A stretch of 64,000 bases of DNA, taken from positions 4,078,001 to 4,142,000 of the forward strand of contig NZ_CP097329.1 in the NCBI RefSeq assembly GCF_030323025.1. The letters are read 5' to 3'. Positions 1 to 8,461 of the stretch are shown here, piece by piece; the stretch's first letter is position 1, and every line of letters starts with the position of its first letter. The notes beneath the pieces were generated by a model. It saw only the letters and a program-made list of their open reading frames with translations, had not been told where the DNA came from and ran no database searches. This DNA comes from Pseudanabaena mucicola str. Chao 1806 (GTDB taxonomy: Bacteria > Cyanobacteriota > Cyanobacteriia > Pseudanabaenales > Pseudanabaenaceae). The translations under genes and the position numbers were made by a program.

Positions 1-407
1 CTAACATTCAAGCAGCGATCGGTTACGGTCAAATGCAGCGTATCAATGATTTAATTGATCGTAAGCGTGAAATTCTCAAATTTTATAAAGATCATCTTGA
101 GTCTATTGATGGAGTATCCATGAATCCTGAGCCAGAAGGAACTATTAATGGGGCATGGATGCCTACAATTGTTTTTGATAAAGAAACAGGAGTTACTCGT
201 GAAAAGTTGCAATCTCTTTTTAAATCAGAAAATATAGACGCAAGAGTTTTCTTTCATCCTCTATCGAGTTTATCGATGTTTGAAGATAAAGAAGTTAATG
301 TTAATTCATGGAATATTCCAACTAGATCGATTAACTTACCTAGCTATCATGATTTGAACGATGATATTGAGAGAGTTGTGGACGTTATTCGTAAAACAAT
401 CAGTTGA
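1..407 (+). CDS. DegT/DnrJ/EryC1/StrS aminotransferase, C-terminal part
   Basis: This is the C-terminal end of a PLP-dependent sugar aminotransferase. The open frame runs in from the left edge (codons start at position 3), so the start and the PLP-lysine domain lie outside the window. The visible part begins NIQAAIGYGQ, followed by a helix rich in Arg/Lys (INDLIDRKREIL) and ends with the HPLSSLSMF segment, both characteristic of the DegT fold. Family members transfer an amino group to a keto-sugar nucleotide to make amino-deoxy sugars for surface glycans. The next gene starts 12 bases downstream, suggesting an operon with the glycan genes that follow. The family is clear; the exact sugar product is unknown. 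Confidence 0.85.
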   Translation, partial: NIQAAIGYGQMQRINDLIDRKREILKFYKDHLESIDGVSMNPEPEGTINGAWMPTIVFDKETGVTREKLQSLFKSENIDARVFFHPLSSLSMFEDKEVNVNSWNIPTRSINLPSYHDLNDDIERVVDVIRKTIS

Positions 408-419
408 TTTAGAAGGTAA

Positions 420-1061
420 ATGTCAGACATGGAACAAGTAACTGCAACTTTGCATAATCACTATCGTGAAACATTTCTACTTCATGGAGCAACAAGTAAA
501 GGTGTAGATTGGGGAGAAAAAGAATGGGCATCTCTACTTCGTCAATCCAAAATGCTTGAAGTTATTAACAATACAGGAAAAAGCAATGTCTCACTTCTAG
601 ATGTTGGTTGTGGCTATGGAGCTTTAGCTGATATTATCAAGAAACAAGAGCTTTCCATCGACTACACAGGCATAGAAGTGGTTAAAGAAATGCTAGAAGT
701 AGCAAAAAAAAATCATCCGAATCACCAATTTATTCATGGTGATATTCTTGAGGTTGAAATTGGCAGATATGACTATGTAGTGTGCAACGGGATATTGACA
801 CAGAAGTTAGATACTTCCATATTAGAAATGAACCAATTTGCTCAAAGACTAATTAGGAAGCTATTTGAGATTTGTAATTGCGGCGTTGCTTTCAATTTAA
901 TGACTACCTTTGTTAATTTTCAAAGTGACAACCTTTACTATCGAAACCCAGCAGAGTTAATGGCATGGTGCATGTCTGAGCTAACACCACATATTCGGGT
1001 TGATTGTGCCTATCAGCTTTGGTATGAGTACACTGTATACCTCTACAAAAAGCCAAATTAA
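420..1061 (+). CDS. class I SAM-dependent methyltransferase
   Basis: A 213-residue methyltransferase. SAM-binding motif I is DVGCGYG at residues 61-67, followed by the acidic ribose-binding position in YTGIEVV (about residue 86) and a GDI motif near residue 107. The rest has no extra domain or membrane segment, so it should be cytoplasmic. An AGAAGG ribosome-binding sequence lies a few bases before the ATG. It sits 12 bases after the aminotransferase and 12 bases before the acyltransferase gene, so a role in modifying a sugar or small precursor of the surface glycan is likely. The substrate cannot be read from the sequence. Confidence 0.75.
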   Translation: MSDMEQVTATLHNHYRETFLLHGATSKGVDWGEKEWASLLRQSKMLEVINNTGKSNVSLLDVGCGYGALADIIKKQELSIDYTGIEVVKEMLEVAKKNHPNHQFIHGDILEVEIGRYDYVVCNGILTQKLDTSILEMNQFAQRLIRKLFEICNCGVAFNLMTTFVNFQSDNLYYRNPAELMAWCMSELTPHIRVDCAYQLWYEYTVYLYKKPN

Positions 1062-1073
1062 AAAAGGTGCATA

Positions 1074-1736
1074 ATGACTCAAAAAATGAAACTACTCATA
1101 TTTGGAACTGGAACACTGGGAGAAATCGCAGGATACTACTTCAGTAATGATTCTTCATATGATCTGATTGGATTTGTTGATAGTGCTGATTTTGTGAACG
1201 ATAAAACGCTACTGATGGGGCTTCCTGTGATGAACTGGGATGATGCCTGTAAAAATTTTTCTAGTAATGATGTTCACTTCTTTGTAGCAATAGGCTATAG
1301 AAAAACCAACTCTGTCAGACAAAATCGTTATGAGCAAATCAAGGCTGCTGGATACACCTGTGCTTCTTATATTAGTAGTCGGGCGACTGTTTTAACTCAG
1401 GATATCGGTGAGAACTGTTTTATATTAGAAAATAATGTTTTGCAACCATTTACAGTGGTTGGCAATAACGTGACCATGTGGTCTGGGAATCACTTGGGGC
1501 ATCACTCTATCATTGAAGATAACGTGTTCATTGCCTCTCATGCAGTAATTTCTGGAAAGTGCAGGATAGGAGCTAATTCTTTTTTAGGAGTGAATTGTTG
1601 CCTGCATGATGGAGTTTCAATTGGTGAAAAGTCTGTTGTGGGTGCAGGTGCAATTGTTACTAGATCATGCGAGCGAAGAAGCATATTTTCTCCTGTGGCT
1701 ACTCAATCTAAAGTTATTGATCGTGACTTAATATAA
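1074..1736 (+). CDS. NeuD/PglD-like sugar O- or N-acyltransferase
   Basis: A 220-residue protein with an N-terminal Rossmann-like segment (LLIFGTGTLGEIAGYYF, residues 7-23) followed from about residue 100 by imperfect hexapeptide repeats typical of a left-handed beta-helix. This two-part arrangement matches the NeuD/PglD/FdtC-like family, which acetylates amino sugars or sialic-acid-like sugars using acetyl-CoA. Position directly downstream of a DegT aminotransferase fits acylation of the new amino group. Family confidence is good. The substrate and the choice between N- and O-acylation are inference. Confidence 0.8.
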   Translation: MTQKMKLLIFGTGTLGEIAGYYFSNDSSYDLIGFVDSADFVNDKTLLMGLPVMNWDDACKNFSSNDVHFFVAIGYRKTNSVRQNRYEQIKAAGYTCASYISSRATVLTQDIGENCFILENNVLQPFTVVGNNVTMWSGNHLGHHSIIEDNVFIASHAVISGKCRIGANSFLGVNCCLHDGVSIGEKSVVGAGAIVTRSCERRSIFSPVATQSKVIDRDLI

Positions 1737-1743
1737 GAAATTT

Positions 1744-2715
1744 ATGCTAAAGCTACCAAAGTGGGAAAAACAGGGGAAAATTTTCAGCAGAGAAAATGGC
1801 GATTTTTTTAAATCGCACGCGATGCGAGTCATTCCCTATCTCCGAAAAAATGGTGTTCTAAGACTATTTTTCTCTTCGAGATGTATCAATGATATGATGC
1901 ACCCAACCTATATTGACGTAAATCCAGAAAACCCTAAGGAAATCATTGGGATTTGTGAACATTCATTATTAAAAATAGGAAAACCTGGATTGTTTGATGA
2001 CTCTGGAATTACACTTGCATCAATAGTCAGAAATAAAAATGCAAGTGATAAAGATTATATCTATTACACAGGCTGGAAGCGACGGAGGTACGGTATTCCA
2101 TTTGAACTTTCGATAGGAGTTGCTTCTATAAAAGAGGATGGAGACATTCTCGAAAAGGTATTTTCAGGACCTATATTAGCCCAAGACATAAGTCACCCTT
2201 TTTTAGTAGGCGGTCCGTTTGTCATGAAAAGTAACACAAATGATTATAGAATGTGGTACTGCTCTGGAACTGACTGGAAAGAGATGTCTCATGGTTGGGA
2301 ACCAATTTATACGGTTTTTCACTCTACTTCTAATGATGGAATTCACTGGACAAATCATTCGACAAAGCCTGTAATACCATACTGTTTTGCTAATGAAGTA
2401 GTATCTGCTCCTTGGGTTGTTAGCCTTCAAGGTTTATATTTGATGTACTATCCATATCGTGGTAGTGAATCCCCAATAAATAAGCATTACACTATAGGCG
2501 TTGCAACTTCAGAAGATGGTATTACTTGGGAAAGGAGAGATTCTGAAGTTGGAATTGAGAAGTCTGCAAATGGATGGGATTCAGAGATGATTTGCTATCC
2601 CGCTATTTATAATTATGGTGATAAAACTTATATGTTTTATTCTGGTAATGGAGTAGGCAGAGGCGGAATTGGTTATGCTGTAGCAGATCGAAAATTGGAT
2701 ATTATAGACTTTTAA
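1744..2715 (+). CDS. predicted beta-propeller protein, glycosidase-like (GH43/32-type fold)
   Basis: A 323-residue protein without signal peptide or membrane segment. It has repeated blade-like motifs of the form S-x-DG-I-x-W (SNDGIHWT near residue 196, SEDGITWER near 260) and FYSGNG near the C-terminus, a pattern common in five-bladed propellers of GH32/43/68-like enzymes. I do not recognise a characterised orthologue. Similar proteins are often found in glycan clusters next to WbqC and NeuD-like genes. It starts 8 bases after the acyltransferase and is followed 17 bases later by the WbqC gene, so it is almost certainly co-transcribed. Catalytic activity is unproven. Confidence 0.6.
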   Translation: MLKLPKWEKQGKIFSRENGDFFKSHAMRVIPYLRKNGVLRLFFSSRCINDMMHPTYIDVNPENPKEIIGICEHSLLKIGKPGLFDDSGITLASIVRNKNASDKDYIYYTGWKRRRYGIPFELSIGVASIKEDGDILEKVFSGPILAQDISHPFLVGGPFVMKSNTNDYRMWYCSGTDWKEMSHGWEPIYTVFHSTSNDGIHWTNHSTKPVIPYCFANEVVSAPWVVSLQGLYLMYYPYRGSESPINKHYTIGVATSEDGITWERRDSEVGIEKSANGWDSEMICYPAIYNYGDKTYMFYSGNGVGRGGIGYAVADRKLDIIDF

Positions 2716-2731
2716 ATGGTAAAAATGCGAT

Positions 2732-3469
2732 ATGCACAAGACTGTAGTTATTTCTCAGTCGATGTATTTCCCATGGTGCGGATTAATAGATCAAATACGT
2801 CTTGCTGATGTTTTTGTTCATTACAATGATGTCCAGTTGTCACGAGGATTTTATAACCGAGTTCAAGTGAAAACGCCACAAGGAACAACTTTAATCACTG
2901 TCCCATTACAAAAAAAACATCAAAACCAATTAATTAATGAGTCATATATTAGTTATGATTCAAACTGGATTGAAAATCATAGATCTATCCTGATAAGTTC
3001 TTACCGTAAAACCAAATTTATTGATGATGCCATCGCTATTTTTGACCAAGTTCATTCAGAAAAGTTTGAACTGCTTAGTGATTTAGGAAAAGCTTCAATA
3101 CAAGCATTGGCTTCTTATTTCCAAGTAGATAAATCTGTTAAATTTCTTGATTCCGCATCTTTAGGTATTAGTGGTTCTAGCTCCCAACGGCTACATGACA
3201 TTACCAAAAGCTTAGGAGGAACTATTTATTTAACTGGTCATGGTGCGCTTAAATATCTTGATCATGACCTCTTTGAGTCAAGTAGGATTGAGGTGCAATA
3301 TATGAAGTATTCTATATTAAACTACAACCAAGTTTTTGGTCAGTTTACACCTTATGTAACCGCGTTAGACGCAATTGCTCACTTAGGTCTAGAGTCTGTG
3401 AACATCCTAAATTCAACCTCAATAAATTGGAGAAAAGCGCATGAGCGACCTGAAGAACTTCGAGCTTGA
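2732..3469 (+). CDS. WbqC family protein
   Basis: A 245-residue member of the WbqC family. The N-terminal VVISQSMYFPWCGLIDQI and the following DVFVHYNDVQLSRGFYNRVQ segment are the family signature. WbqC proteins occur in O-antigen and capsule loci. Their biochemical role is unsettled, although the fold has been linked to amino-sugar or glycine-type modifications. The 3' end overlaps the next gene by 29 bases, indicating translational coupling with the cephalosporin-hydroxylase-like methyltransferase. Confidence 0.8.
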   Translation: MHKTVVISQSMYFPWCGLIDQIRLADVFVHYNDVQLSRGFYNRVQVKTPQGTTLITVPLQKKHQNQLINESYISYDSNWIENHRSILISSYRKTKFIDDAIAIFDQVHSEKFELLSDLGKASIQALASYFQVDKSVKFLDSASLGISGSSSQRLHDITKSLGGTIYLTGHGALKYLDHDLFESSRIEVQYMKYSILNYNQVFGQFTPYVTALDAIAHLGLESVNILNSTSINWRKAHERPEELRA

Positions 3470-4208
3470 ATCGATAGAAAATATTAAAAAATTATCATCC
3501 GATCCTGAAGTTAAAAATGTATCCCAAGAGTGGATTAATAAAACAGCCACTCACAAGTATGTTTACAACTGGCGTTGGATGGGACTGCCAATTATTCAGT
3601 TGCCTGCTGATGTTGTTGCAACTCAAGAAATTATTTGGATGGTAAAGCCTACAGTAATTATCGAAACTGGAGTTGCGCGAGGTGGATCGCTTATTTTTAA
3701 TGCTTCGCAATTAGCTTTGCTTGATTTGTGTGAAAATGGTAGAGCCACAATTACAGAGTCAAAACGTCGCTGTATCGGAATTGACATTGACATACGTCAA
3801 CACAATAGAGATGCAATTGTCTCACATCCTCTTTCAGCAATGATTCAACTGATTGAAGGTTCATCAATTAGCGATCAAACCCTTAATAAGGTTAAGCAAC
3901 TTCTCCATCCAGAGGATAAGGTGTTGGTAATTTTAGACTCGAATCATACCCACGATCACGTTAAAGCAGAGCTAGAGCAATACTCACCTCTTGTGTCGTG
4001 TGGTAGCTATATAATAGTTCATGATACGGGTATAGAATACGCTGTAGAAGGTCTTTTTCATAATAGAGACTGGGGCATTGGAAATAATCCATTGACTGCA
4101 TCCAAAGAATTTCTTTTATCTAATAAAAACTTTCAAGTTGATCAGGTTGTGTCTGGAAAGCTTCAAATTACATCAAGCCCCGATGGTTATCTAAAGCGAG
4201 TTCAATAA
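3441..4208 (+). CDS. cephalosporin hydroxylase (CmcI)-family methyltransferase
   Basis: A 255-residue CmcI-family protein. The SAM-binding loop is ETGVARGGS at residues 75-83. The VLVILDSNHTHDHV strand-turn (161-174) and the C-terminal GNNPLTASKEF and SPDGYLKRV motifs are family hallmarks. Despite the hydroxylase name, relatives such as the rhamnosyl O-methyltransferases methylate sugars. The start lies inside the WbqC gene (29-base overlap). A decayed second copy of the same family follows at 4237-4522, so this is the surviving member of a tandem pair. The sugar acted on is unknown. Confidence 0.8.
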   Translation: MSDLKNFELESIENIKKLSSDPEVKNVSQEWINKTATHKYVYNWRWMGLPIIQLPADVVATQEIIWMVKPTVIIETGVARGGSLIFNASQLALLDLCENGRATITESKRRCIGIDIDIRQHNRDAIVSHPLSAMIQLIEGSSISDQTLNKVKQLLHPEDKVLVILDSNHTHDHVKAELEQYSPLVSCGSYIIVHDTGIEYAVEGLFHNRDWGIGNNPLTASKEFLLSNKNFQVDQVVSGKLQITSSPDGYLKRVQ

Positions 4209-4236
4209 TAATTAAAATATTGTAAAAAACTCTATT

Positions 4237-4522
4237 ACAATTTTTGTATGTCTATGTCGCAATCAAACCCACGCTCATGTTCTTCCAAAACTGGAAGCTT
4301 ATACGCATCTAATGAATTTGGGTAATTATTACGTGGTATTTGATACGATGATCGAAAATGTGCATGATGATATGTTTGGCGATCGCCCTTGAGGATTAGG
4401 GAACAAGACTAAAACCGAGGTAGGAGCAATGCCTCAAAACTCATCCAGAATGTGAGATTGACAAGAGCGTTCAAAACAAGCTTCTTATTACTATTGCGCC
4501 AGATAAGCTGTTTTGTTTTTAA
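4237..4522 (+). pseudogene. decayed second CmcI-family methyltransferase
   Basis: The 403-base gap between the intact CmcI gene and the next glycosyltransferase is not empty. In one frame it reads THAHVLPKLEAYTHL, then GNYYVVFDTMIENVHDDMF and GDRP, then a TGA exactly where the family has Trp (DRPWGPGNNPKT). Reading on through the stop gives GLGNKTKTEVG, matching the next conserved block. After a frameshift near 4435 the frame reads THPECEIDKSVQNKLLITI and APD, the family's C-terminal block, ending at 4522. The copy therefore carries a TGG-to-TGA nonsense change, a frameshift and a missing 5' half. It resembles the family consensus more closely than a plain duplicate of the upstream gene would. 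Confidence 0.8.
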
Positions 4523-4611
4523 ATTGAGATTTTTGATCGCCAGCCCGTTGATACAAGGCATACGGGCAAAAAATGCAAAACAGATGAGATATTTAAAACA
4601 GGTAAAATAAC

Positions 4612-6222
4612 ATGGAAACAAAGACGGATTTAGTAAGTATAGGTATGCCTGTTTATAATGGTGCAAATTATATAAAAGAAGCTTTAGAGTCATTACTCTC
4701 TCAAGATTACGGTAATTTCGAATTGATTATTTCCGATAATGCCTCAACAGATAGTACTCAATCAATTTGTTTAGAATATCTTGAGAAGGATTCAAGAATA
4801 AAATATTTTCGTAATCAAGTTAATGAAGGAGGTCTTGCAAATTTTAATAAAGTCCTAGAGTTGTCATCAGGGAAATACTTTATGTGGGCTGCGCATGATG
4901 ATTTATGGGAGATAAACTATATTACTGAATTAGTAAAATTAATGGATTCTGACCCTAATAATGTACTAGCTTTTTCTTGTTTGAAAAGTATCGACATGAA
5001 TTCTTCTGTAATAAATAGCTATCCCCATATACAATTTTTAACCGACAGTAAGCATTGTGTTCAACTGAGTAAATACATTACAGCAGAAGAATATTTGGGT
5101 AAAGCCAATCTTATTTATGGATTAATGCGAAAAGATAAAATTCAAGAGATAGGTGGTCTCACAATATGGGGAAATACAGATTTTGGTTCTGACATGCTTT
5201 TTGTTTTCCGATTATTAGGAGAGGGGCGGTTAGTCATGTCTTCTGAGTTTCTTTTTTTTAAGCGTATTATCAATAATCATGTTCAGACAGCTTCCAATTC
5301 TAACATCTCTTTTATGTCACAAATAACTCAATCTTTACAAGAACTTAACTTGTGGATTGATTATTTTCAGGGATATTTAAAAATCATCACGATAATCAAT
5401 GTCCCTGATAAGCTTGAGTTATATCTAGTAACTGTTTTGAGGGCTTTACGAATAGTAAGTAGATTACTTTTTTCCGTGGCGAAAAAAATGATTGTGAATC
5501 TTCTTTCTCGAAAATTCAAATATTTTTTCAAGACAGTTTTTTATAAGATAAAATTATTGCCACAAATCAATCAAGAGACGAAATTGAGCTATTCTCAATG
5601 TGGCGAAGATTTAATTATTAAATATATTTTTGACGGATTAGGTATTGTTAATCCTTCTTACTTAGATATTGGTGCTTATCATCCTTATCGATTCAACAAT
5701 ACAGCTATATTTTATAGTAGTGGAGCAACTGGAATTAATATAGAACCAGATCCTGATCAATATCAAATATTTTTAAAAAAACGAAAATTTGACCTTAATT
5801 TAAATATCGGTGTCAGTGATATATCAGGCGAAATGACTCTCAATATAATGTCTGTACCTACGTTAACAACTTTTTCTCAAGAAACAGCAAATAACATGGA
5901 GAAAGAAGGATATTCGGTTTTAGAAAAAAAACAGATACGAGTTAAGACTATATCAGAAATCATAGAAACTTATTGTGACAATAGATTTCCAGATTTACTC
6001 TCTATTGATGTAGAAGGTTTAGATGAACGCATTATCAAATCTATTGATTTTTCAAAAAGTAAACCAATTGTTATTTGTGTTGAAACAATTTCTTTTTCAA
6101 ATACTGGTATGGGGATTAAAAATACAGAGATTATTGATTTTCTTGAACATCAAGATTATATAGTTTTTGCAGATACTAATATTAATACAATTTTTGTAAG
6201 AAAAGATCTTTGGCGACGCTAA
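4612..6222 (+). CDS. glycosyltransferase family 2 fused to FkbM-type methyltransferase
   Basis: A 536-residue two-domain protein. Residues about 8-230 are a GT-A glycosyltransferase family 2 domain: VSIGMPVYNGANYIKEALES at the start, SDNAST as the nucleotide-binding loop and the AAHDD metal-binding site. A linker with hydrophobic and basic stretches follows. Residues about 325-530 form an FkbM methyltransferase domain (SQCGEDLIIKYIF, YLDIGAYHPY, INIEPDPDQ, LLSIDVEGLDE). One polypeptide would thus add a sugar and O-methylate it or its neighbour. It is one of two FkbM domains in the cluster (the other is at 8462-9163). Donor and acceptor are unknown. Confidence 0.82.
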   Translation: METKTDLVSIGMPVYNGANYIKEALESLLSQDYGNFELIISDNASTDSTQSICLEYLEKDSRIKYFRNQVNEGGLANFNKVLELSSGKYFMWAAHDDLWEINYITELVKLMDSDPNNVLAFSCLKSIDMNSSVINSYPHIQFLTDSKHCVQLSKYITAEEYLGKANLIYGLMRKDKIQEIGGLTIWGNTDFGSDMLFVFRLLGEGRLVMSSEFLFFKRIINNHVQTASNSNISFMSQITQSLQELNLWIDYFQGYLKIITIINVPDKLELYLVTVLRALRIVSRLLFSVAKKMIVNLLSRKFKYFFKTVFYKIKLLPQINQETKLSYSQCGEDLIIKYIFDGLGIVNPSYLDIGAYHPYRFNNTAIFYSSGATGINIEPDPDQYQIFLKKRKFDLNLNIGVSDISGEMTLNIMSVPTLTTFSQETANNMEKEGYSVLEKKQIRVKTISEIIETYCDNRFPDLLSIDVEGLDERIIKSIDFSKSKPIVICVETISFSNTGMGIKNTEIIDFLEHQDYIVFADTNINTIFVRKDLWRR

Positions 6223-6280
6223 CTAAATATACAAATTTTCACTTGCCAGCACAGTAGTATTTATTTATAATTAATGATTT

Positions 6281-7273
6281 ATGCACAGTAAATTTTTAGA
6301 GATCTTGTGTTGCCCTAAAACAGGCCAATTATTAAATCTAACAACTACCTCCATCAATTCTAATGGTGTGGTGATAACAGGTAAACTTTTTACAGAAGAT
6401 GGTATTAGTTATCCGATAATTCGTGGTATACCTCGATTTGTTGATGAGGAATACTATGCATCAAGTTTTGGCTTTGAATGGAATCGTTGGCCCAAAGTAC
6501 AATTTGAATCTGAAAATATTGGTAGACCAATGGCTGGTCACACCAGTTCCATGTGGAAGAGGATAACCAGTGCAATACCAGAACAAATTGAGGGCAAACT
6601 CTTAGTTGAGTTTGGATGCGGTTCGGGAAGGTTTCTTGATGTTATCCGACAGCAGGGAGGGATAGCTATAGGTATTGATCTAAGTCAAGCTGTAGAAGCA
6701 GCTCGTCTTAATTTTGCCAATGATCCCAATGTTTTAATTGTCCAAGGTGACATTACAAATCCACCTTTTCGACAAGACGTTTTTGATGGTGGTTACACAA
6801 TTGGCGTATTACACCATACCCCTAAACCACTAGAGGGATTAAAGGCTTTAGTCAAAACTATTAAAAGTGATGGATGGGTTGCTTGTTGTGTTTACCCTAA
6901 GGGCGAGTTTTATGATTATGTTTCCGTACAACGCTTTCGCAAACTACACAACTTCTTGAAACCAGTTTTTCAATACTATCCTGCTCTTATTTATATTTAT
7001 CTTTCTGCATATGTTTTAACCCCGATTATCTCTCAGGGTAGTCGCATTCCCATCTTATCGATCTTGCTTAACTATCTTGCAAAAAATTGGATAGTAGTTT
7101 TAGATTTACCTGATGTTCGTTGGCGAATTTTGGATATTTTTGATGCCATTACACCATCAATTGCTACAACCCATGATTCGGATGAAGTTTTACAATGGAT
7201 GGAAGAATCTAATTGTAAAGATATCCATCAAACTGATTGGTGCAACACATCTTTTGCGGCGATTAAGAAATAA
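6281..7273 (+). CDS. SAM-dependent methyltransferase with Trm112-like N-terminus
   Basis: A 330-residue protein. The N-terminus (FLEILCCPKTGQLL ... YPIIRGIPRFV, residues 5-53) resembles the small Trm112-like domain found ahead of many bacterial methyltransferases, although only one Cys pair is obvious. The class I methyltransferase core follows with motif I EFGCGSGRF at 110-118, GIDLS for the SAM ribose contact and the IGVLHHTPKP post-motif typical of UbiE-like enzymes. The C-terminal third has two hydrophobic stretches (near PALIYIYLSAYVLTPI). It lies in the glycan cluster after the GT2-FkbM gene. The substrate is not predictable. Confidence 0.75.
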   Translation: MHSKFLEILCCPKTGQLLNLTTTSINSNGVVITGKLFTEDGISYPIIRGIPRFVDEEYYASSFGFEWNRWPKVQFESENIGRPMAGHTSSMWKRITSAIPEQIEGKLLVEFGCGSGRFLDVIRQQGGIAIGIDLSQAVEAARLNFANDPNVLIVQGDITNPPFRQDVFDGGYTIGVLHHTPKPLEGLKALVKTIKSDGWVACCVYPKGEFYDYVSVQRFRKLHNFLKPVFQYYPALIYIYLSAYVLTPIISQGSRIPILSILLNYLAKNWIVVLDLPDVRWRILDIFDAITPSIATTHDSDEVLQWMEESNCKDIHQTDWCNTSFAAIKK

Positions 7274-7324
7274 ATACATAAAGATATAGATAAGAAATTA
7301 AAGCCATTTACATACTCTTACATC

Positions 7325-8455
7325 ATGCAAAAACTATGTCTTTACAGTAGCCAAGCATTCTATCCTATGCACTGGGAATCATTCAAATATATATGTTCTC
7401 ATTATGAAGTTCAAGGCTATATTATTAGCGATACTCCACCTGAAATCCCAAATGTTCATAAGCAGTTAGGATGGGCTGATCCTACATTAGAGGCGGAAGA
7501 ATTAGGGATTACTATTTATCAAATACCAGATTGCGATCGCCATACAAAAGTCAAGTATTTATGCAAAACTCTAAAAACAATTAATCCAGATGTTATTTGG
7601 GTACAAGAAGAACCAACTAATTACTTTTTATTTCATATTTTAAAGCTATATTATTTTAATCAAAAGATAAGAATTGTAACTGCTGTATGCGAAAATATTT
7701 TTCCTAAGCAAACAGGTTTTAAGGAGTTAATTCGTCGCTCTTTATGGCTAAGGCTAAATGGGTTAATGGCAGTTGCAACTACATCTATTGAAGGAATTCA
7801 TTCAGTAGGATTTCCTAAAAAAGTGCCGACCAGTACTTTAGTTGCAGGTAATCAGTCACCACCAGATAACTTACAACCATTGCCTCTTCCTTTTGTAAAA
7901 TTACCAGATGACTTTATAGTTGGATTCGTGGGTAGGATTTGCGAGGAAAAAGGATGGAAAATTTTACTCCAAGCGATCGCTCAATTACCGAGCAACTATA
8001 AATGTATAATTGTTGGTGATGGCGAGCAAATCAATGAGTTAAAACTATGGATAGAAAAGCCTGAACTAAAATCTCGTGTCTTTTATATGGGATTGTTACC
8101 TAAGGTAGAACTTTGGGGCTTTTACTTAACAATACACTGCTTAGTAGTTCCCTCTTTAACAACTTCTACATGGAAAGAGCAGTTTGGAGGGGTTTTAACA
8201 GACGGTATGGTAATGGGGATTCCTGTTATTGGATCAAACAGTGGAGCAATTCCTGAAGTATTGGGCGAAGCAGGTCTAGTGACTAATGAAGGTAGCATTG
8301 AGGAACTTAAAAAGTCTTTAAAGGATCTTTATCAAAATGCTAACTTAAGAAGCAAATTATCAGAAATAGGTAAAGCCAGATTCAAAGAAGAATTTTCAAT
8401 TCAGACCTACGCGAAAAAAATTGCTATTAATTTAAATATAACAAAGTTGCTATAG
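7325..8455 (+). CDS. glycosyltransferase family 4 (GT-B)
   Basis: A 376-residue GT-B glycosyltransferase. The C-terminal domain has the group-1 signature: IVGFVGRICEEKGWKILLQA, then KCIIVGDGEQ, and the donor-binding GIPVIGSNSGAIPEVLGEAG stretch with the spaced acidic residues of the EX7E motif. The N-terminal domain is diverged, as expected for the acceptor side. It lies 6 bases upstream of the FkbM gene, so the two are probably translated from one message. It probably acts at the cytoplasmic membrane face on a lipid-linked glycan. Confidence 0.82.
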   Translation: MQKLCLYSSQAFYPMHWESFKYICSHYEVQGYIISDTPPEIPNVHKQLGWADPTLEAEELGITIYQIPDCDRHTKVKYLCKTLKTINPDVIWVQEEPTNYFLFHILKLYYFNQKIRIVTAVCENIFPKQTGFKELIRRSLWLRLNGLMAVATTSIEGIHSVGFPKKVPTSTLVAGNQSPPDNLQPLPLPFVKLPDDFIVGFVGRICEEKGWKILLQAIAQLPSNYKCIIVGDGEQINELKLWIEKPELKSRVFYMGLLPKVELWGFYLTIHCLVVPSLTTSTWKEQFGGVLTDGMVMGIPVIGSNSGAIPEVLGEAGLVTNEGSIEELKKSLKDLYQNANLRSKLSEIGKARFKEEFSIQTYAKKIAINLNITKLL

Positions 8456-8461
8456 ATAAGA

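Noticed and set aside
4409-4693. Open frame of 94 codons on the - strand in the CmcI-GT2 gap
   Set aside because: It is the antisense shadow of the decayed CmcI gene and runs into the start of the GT2-FkbM gene; no family resemblance of its own.
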